A DNA stretch of 23,376 nucleotides from DASTGO01 sp035719045. Lineage in GTDB: Bacteria > Actinomycetota > Actinomycetes > Actinomycetales > Kineosporiaceae. The notes below the pieces were generated by a model. The model worked only from the letters and a program-made list of their open reading frames with translations. It was not told where the DNA came from and made no database searches. A program made the position numbers and the translations under genes. Location of the stretch: assembly GCA_035719045.1 (NCBI GenBank), contig DASTGO010000054.1:1-23376 (forward strand), read 5' to 3'. How positions within the stretch are numbered: the first letter of the stretch is position 1; every line of letters begins with the position of its first letter. This document shows positions 21,101 to 23,376 of the stretch, one piece after another.

Positions 21101-23376
21101 ATGTTCGAGAGGTTCACCGACCGCGCCCGCCGTGTCGTCGTCCTGGCGCAAGAAGAAGCCAGGATGCTCAACCACAACTACATCGGGACCGAGCACATCC
21201 TGCTCGGCCTGATCCATGAGGGTGAAGGCGTCGCGGCGAAGGCTCTGGAGTCCCTCGGCATCTCCCTCGACGCCGTGCGTGAGCAGGTGCAGGAGATCAT
21301 CGGCCAGGGCCAGCAGGCGCCGAGCGGGCACATCCCGTTCACCCCGCGGGCGAAGAAGGTGCTGGAGCTGTCGCTGCGTGAAGCGCTGCAGCTCGGGCAC
21401 AACTACATCGGGACCGAACACATCCTGCTCGGCCTCATCCGTGAGGGTGAGGGCGTCGCGGCGCAGGTCCTGGTCAAGCTGGGTGCGGACCTCAACCGGG
21501 TCCGGCAGCAGGTGATCCAGCTGCTGTCCGGCTACCAGGGCAAGGAGCCCGCGACCGCCGGCGGGACCCAGGAGGGCACGCCGTCTGGGTCGCTGGTGCT
21601 CGACCAGTTCGGCCGCAACCTGACGCAGGCCGCCCGGGAGGGCAAGCTCGACCCGGTGATCGGTCGCGAGAAGGAGATCGAGCGGGTCATGCAGGTCCTC
21701 TCCAGGAGGACCAAGAACAACCCCGTGCTCATCGGTGAGCCCGGTGTCGGCAAGACCGCCGTCGTCGAAGGGCTCTCCCAGGCCATCGTCAAGGGTGAGG
21801 TGCCCGAGACGCTCAAGGACAAGCAGCTGTACACCCTCGACCTCGGTGCCCTGGTCGCCGGGTCCCGCTACCGCGGTGACTTCGAGGAGCGGCTGAAGAA
21901 GGTCCTCAAGGAGATCCGCACCCGCGGCGACATCATCCTGTTCATCGACGAGCTGCACACGCTCGTCGGGGCGGGGGCGGCGGAGGGCGCCATCGACGCG
22001 GCGAGCATCCTCAAGCCGATGCTGGCCCGCGGTGAGCTGCAGACCATCGGTGCCACGACGCTCGACGAGTACCGCAAGCACCTGGAGAAGGACCCGGCCC
22101 TGGAGCGCCGCTTCCAGCCGATCCAGGTGCAGGAGCCGACCCTGTCGCACACGATCGAGATCCTCAAGGGTCTGCGTGACCGGTACGAGGCGCACCACCG
22201 GGTGTCCATCACCGACTCGGCGCTGGTGGCCGCGGCCACTCTGGCCGATCGGTACGTCAACGACCGGTTCCTGCCGGACAAGGCCATCGACCTGATCGAC
22301 GAGGCCGGAGCGCGACTGCGGATCCGCCGGATGACCGCTCCGCCGGACCTGCGCGACTTCGACGAGAAGATCGCCCAGACCCGGCGGGAGAAGGAGTCGG
22401 CGATCGACGCCCAGGACTTCGAGAAGGCTGCCGCCCTGCGCGACACCGAGAAGAAGCTCCTGGCGGCCAAGGCCGAGCGCGAGAAGCAGTGGAAGGCCGG
22501 CGACATGGACGTCGTCGCCGAGGTCGACGAGGAGCTGATCGCCGAGGTCCTGGCCACGGCCACGGGCATCCCGGTGTTCAAGCTCACCGAGGAGGAGTCC
22601 TCGCGCCTGCTGCGCATGGAGGAGGAGCTCCACAAGCGGATCATCGGCCAGAACGACGCCGTCAAGGCCCTGTCGCAGGCGATCCGCCGGACCAGGGCCG
22701 GCCTGAAGGACCCGAAGCGTCCGGGTGGCTCGTTCATCTTCGCCGGCCCGACCGGTGTCGGTAAGACCGAGCTGGCCAAGGCGCTGGCGGAGTTCCTGTT
22801 CGGCGACGAGGACTCCCTCATCCAGCTGGACATGAGCGAGTTCAGCGAGAAGCACACCGTCTCGCGGCTGTTCGGCTCCCCGCCCGGCTACGTCGGGTAC
22901 GAGGAGGGTGGCCAGCTCACCGAGAAGGTGCGCCGGAAGCCGTTCTCGGTGGTCCTGTTCGACGAGGTCGAGAAGGCCCACCCGGACATCTTCAACTCGC
23001 TGCTGCAGATCCTGGAGGACGGTCGCCTGACCGACAGCCAGGGCCGGGTGATCGACTTCAAGAACACCGTGATCATCATGACGACGAACCTCGGCACGAG
23101 GGACATCGCCAGGGGTGTCCAGATGGGCTTCCAGGCCGACCGCGACACCCGCACCGGGTACGAGCGGATGAAGGCCAAGGTCAACGACGAGCTCAAGCAG
23201 CACTTCCGGCCGGAGTTCCTCAACCGTGTGGACGACACCATCGTCTTCCCGCAGCTGTCGCAGGACGAGATCGTCCAGATCGTCGACCTGATGATCGCCA
23301 AGGTGGACGAGCGGCTGCGCGACAAGGACATGGGCCTCGAGCTCACCCAGGCCGCGAAGAACCTGCTCGCCGTCCG
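21101..23376 (+). CDS. clpC: ATP-dependent Clp protease ATPase subunit ClpC (3' end outside window)
   Basis: ClpC is the AAA+ unfoldase that feeds substrates to ClpP in the cytoplasm. The frame is open from the ATG at 21101 to the window edge, giving 758 codons of an expected ~850. Two Clp_N repeats (residues about 1-145) each contain HNYIGTEHILLGLI. NBD1 has Walker A GEPGVGKT (212-219) and Walker B FIDEL (281-285). The UVR/middle domain lies at about 415-460, including KIAQTRREKESAIDAQDFEK. NBD2 has Walker A GPTGVGKT (549-556) and VLFDE (618-622). GAGGAG is placed 5 bases before the ATG. GGT and CGT codons are more frequent than in neighbouring genes, as expected for a highly expressed gene. 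Confidence 0.97.
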   Translation, partial: MFERFTDRARRVVVLAQEEARMLNHNYIGTEHILLGLIHEGEGVAAKALESLGISLDAVREQVQEIIGQGQQAPSGHIPFTPRAKKVLELSLREALQLGHNYIGTEHILLGLIREGEGVAAQVLVKLGADLNRVRQQVIQLLSGYQGKEPATAGGTQEGTPSGSLVLDQFGRNLTQAAREGKLDPVIGREKEIERVMQVLSRRTKNNPVLIGEPGVGKTAVVEGLSQAIVKGEVPETLKDKQLYTLDLGALVAGSRYRGDFEERLKKVLKEIRTRGDIILFIDELHTLVGAGAAEGAIDAASILKPMLARGELQTIGATTLDEYRKHLEKDPALERRFQPIQVQEPTLSHTIEILKGLRDRYEAHHRVSITDSALVAAATLADRYVNDRFLPDKAIDLIDEAGARLRIRRMTAPPDLRDFDEKIAQTRREKESAIDAQDFEKAAALRDTEKKLLAAKAEREKQWKAGDMDVVAEVDEELIAEVLATATGIPVFKLTEEESSRLLRMEEELHKRIIGQNDAVKALSQAIRRTRAGLKDPKRPGGSFIFAGPTGVGKTELAKALAEFLFGDEDSLIQLDMSEFSEKHTVSRLFGSPPGYVGYEEGGQLTEKVRRKPFSVVLFDEVEKAHPDIFNSLLQILEDGRLTDSQGRVIDFKNTVIIMTTNLGTRDIARGVQMGFQADRDTRTGYERMKAKVNDELKQHFRPEFLNRVDDTIVFPQLSQDEIVQIVDLMIAKVDERLRDKDMGLELTQAAKNLLAV
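21173..21466 (+). repeat. Near-identical internal repeat encoding the two Clp_N halves
   Basis: Bases 21173-21241 and 21398-21466 match at 64 of 69 positions, 225 bases apart. They encode the two HNYIGTEHILLGLI segments; the 23-residue translations differ at two positions (H/R and K/Q). Confidence 0.85.

Noticed and set aside
20966..23203. A 745-codon open frame antisense to clpC
   Set aside because: It mirrors the codon pattern of clpC, has no domain of its own, and is a typical shadow in high-GC DNA.

Overview
The window is a roughly 23.4 kb piece of a very high-GC actinobacterial chromosome. The GC-rich third codon positions, the frequent GTG starts, the Lsr2 nucleoid protein, the ANTAR regulator, DUF3180 and DUF2520 all point to Actinobacteria. 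The gene order (ftsH tail?)-folE-folP-folB-folK-DUF3180-(Ala/Pro-rich membrane protein)...DUF2520-panC...lysS...lsr2...clpC is the conserved backbone known from Mycobacterium tuberculosis (Rv3610c to Rv3596c). A Pseudonocardiales-type host is my best guess, but the sequence alone does not prove it.

Region 1 (1-3737) makes the pterin part of tetrahydrofolate: folE, then after a terminator and a 576-base gap, folP, folB, folK and a DUF3180 membrane protein. folB, folK and DUF3180 are translationally coupled. The gap upstream of folP holds six DnaA-box-like TGTGGA sites in one orientation, spaced at about whole helical turns. Region 2 (3738-5473) holds an Ala/Pro-rich membrane/coiled-coil protein full of short tandem repeats.

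Region 3 (5474-11034) is additional to the mycobacterial order: a stand-alone NuoD (complex I 49 kDa-type subunit), two bacterial PH-domain membrane proteins, a MidA/NDUFAF7-type methyltransferase and a second SAM methyltransferase. The pairing of NuoD with an NDUFAF7-like enzyme is notable because mitochondrial NDUFAF7 methylates the NuoD homologue NDUFS2. Region 4 (11035-13192) has DUF2520 and panC (pantothenate). Where panD and coaX would be expected there is instead a divergent pair, a GT-B glycosyltransferase and a GAF-ANTAR antiterminator (13196-15400).

Region 5 (15443-23376) has lysS, a 100-residue membrane protein, a 1.15 kb gene-free stretch, lsr2 with a near-consensus promoter, then a PcaR-like IclR regulator and a universal stress protein on the minus strand. 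It ends with clpC, which runs off the right edge.

Two themes run through the window. First, about ten genes appear leaderless: a NANNNT -10 hexamer lies 6-8 bases before an ATG/GTG start, while other genes use clear Shine-Dalgarno sites. Second, short tandem duplications (9-30 bp units) recur in gene ends, linkers and intergenic DNA. No tRNA, rRNA, insertion sequence, prophage or CRISPR array was seen.
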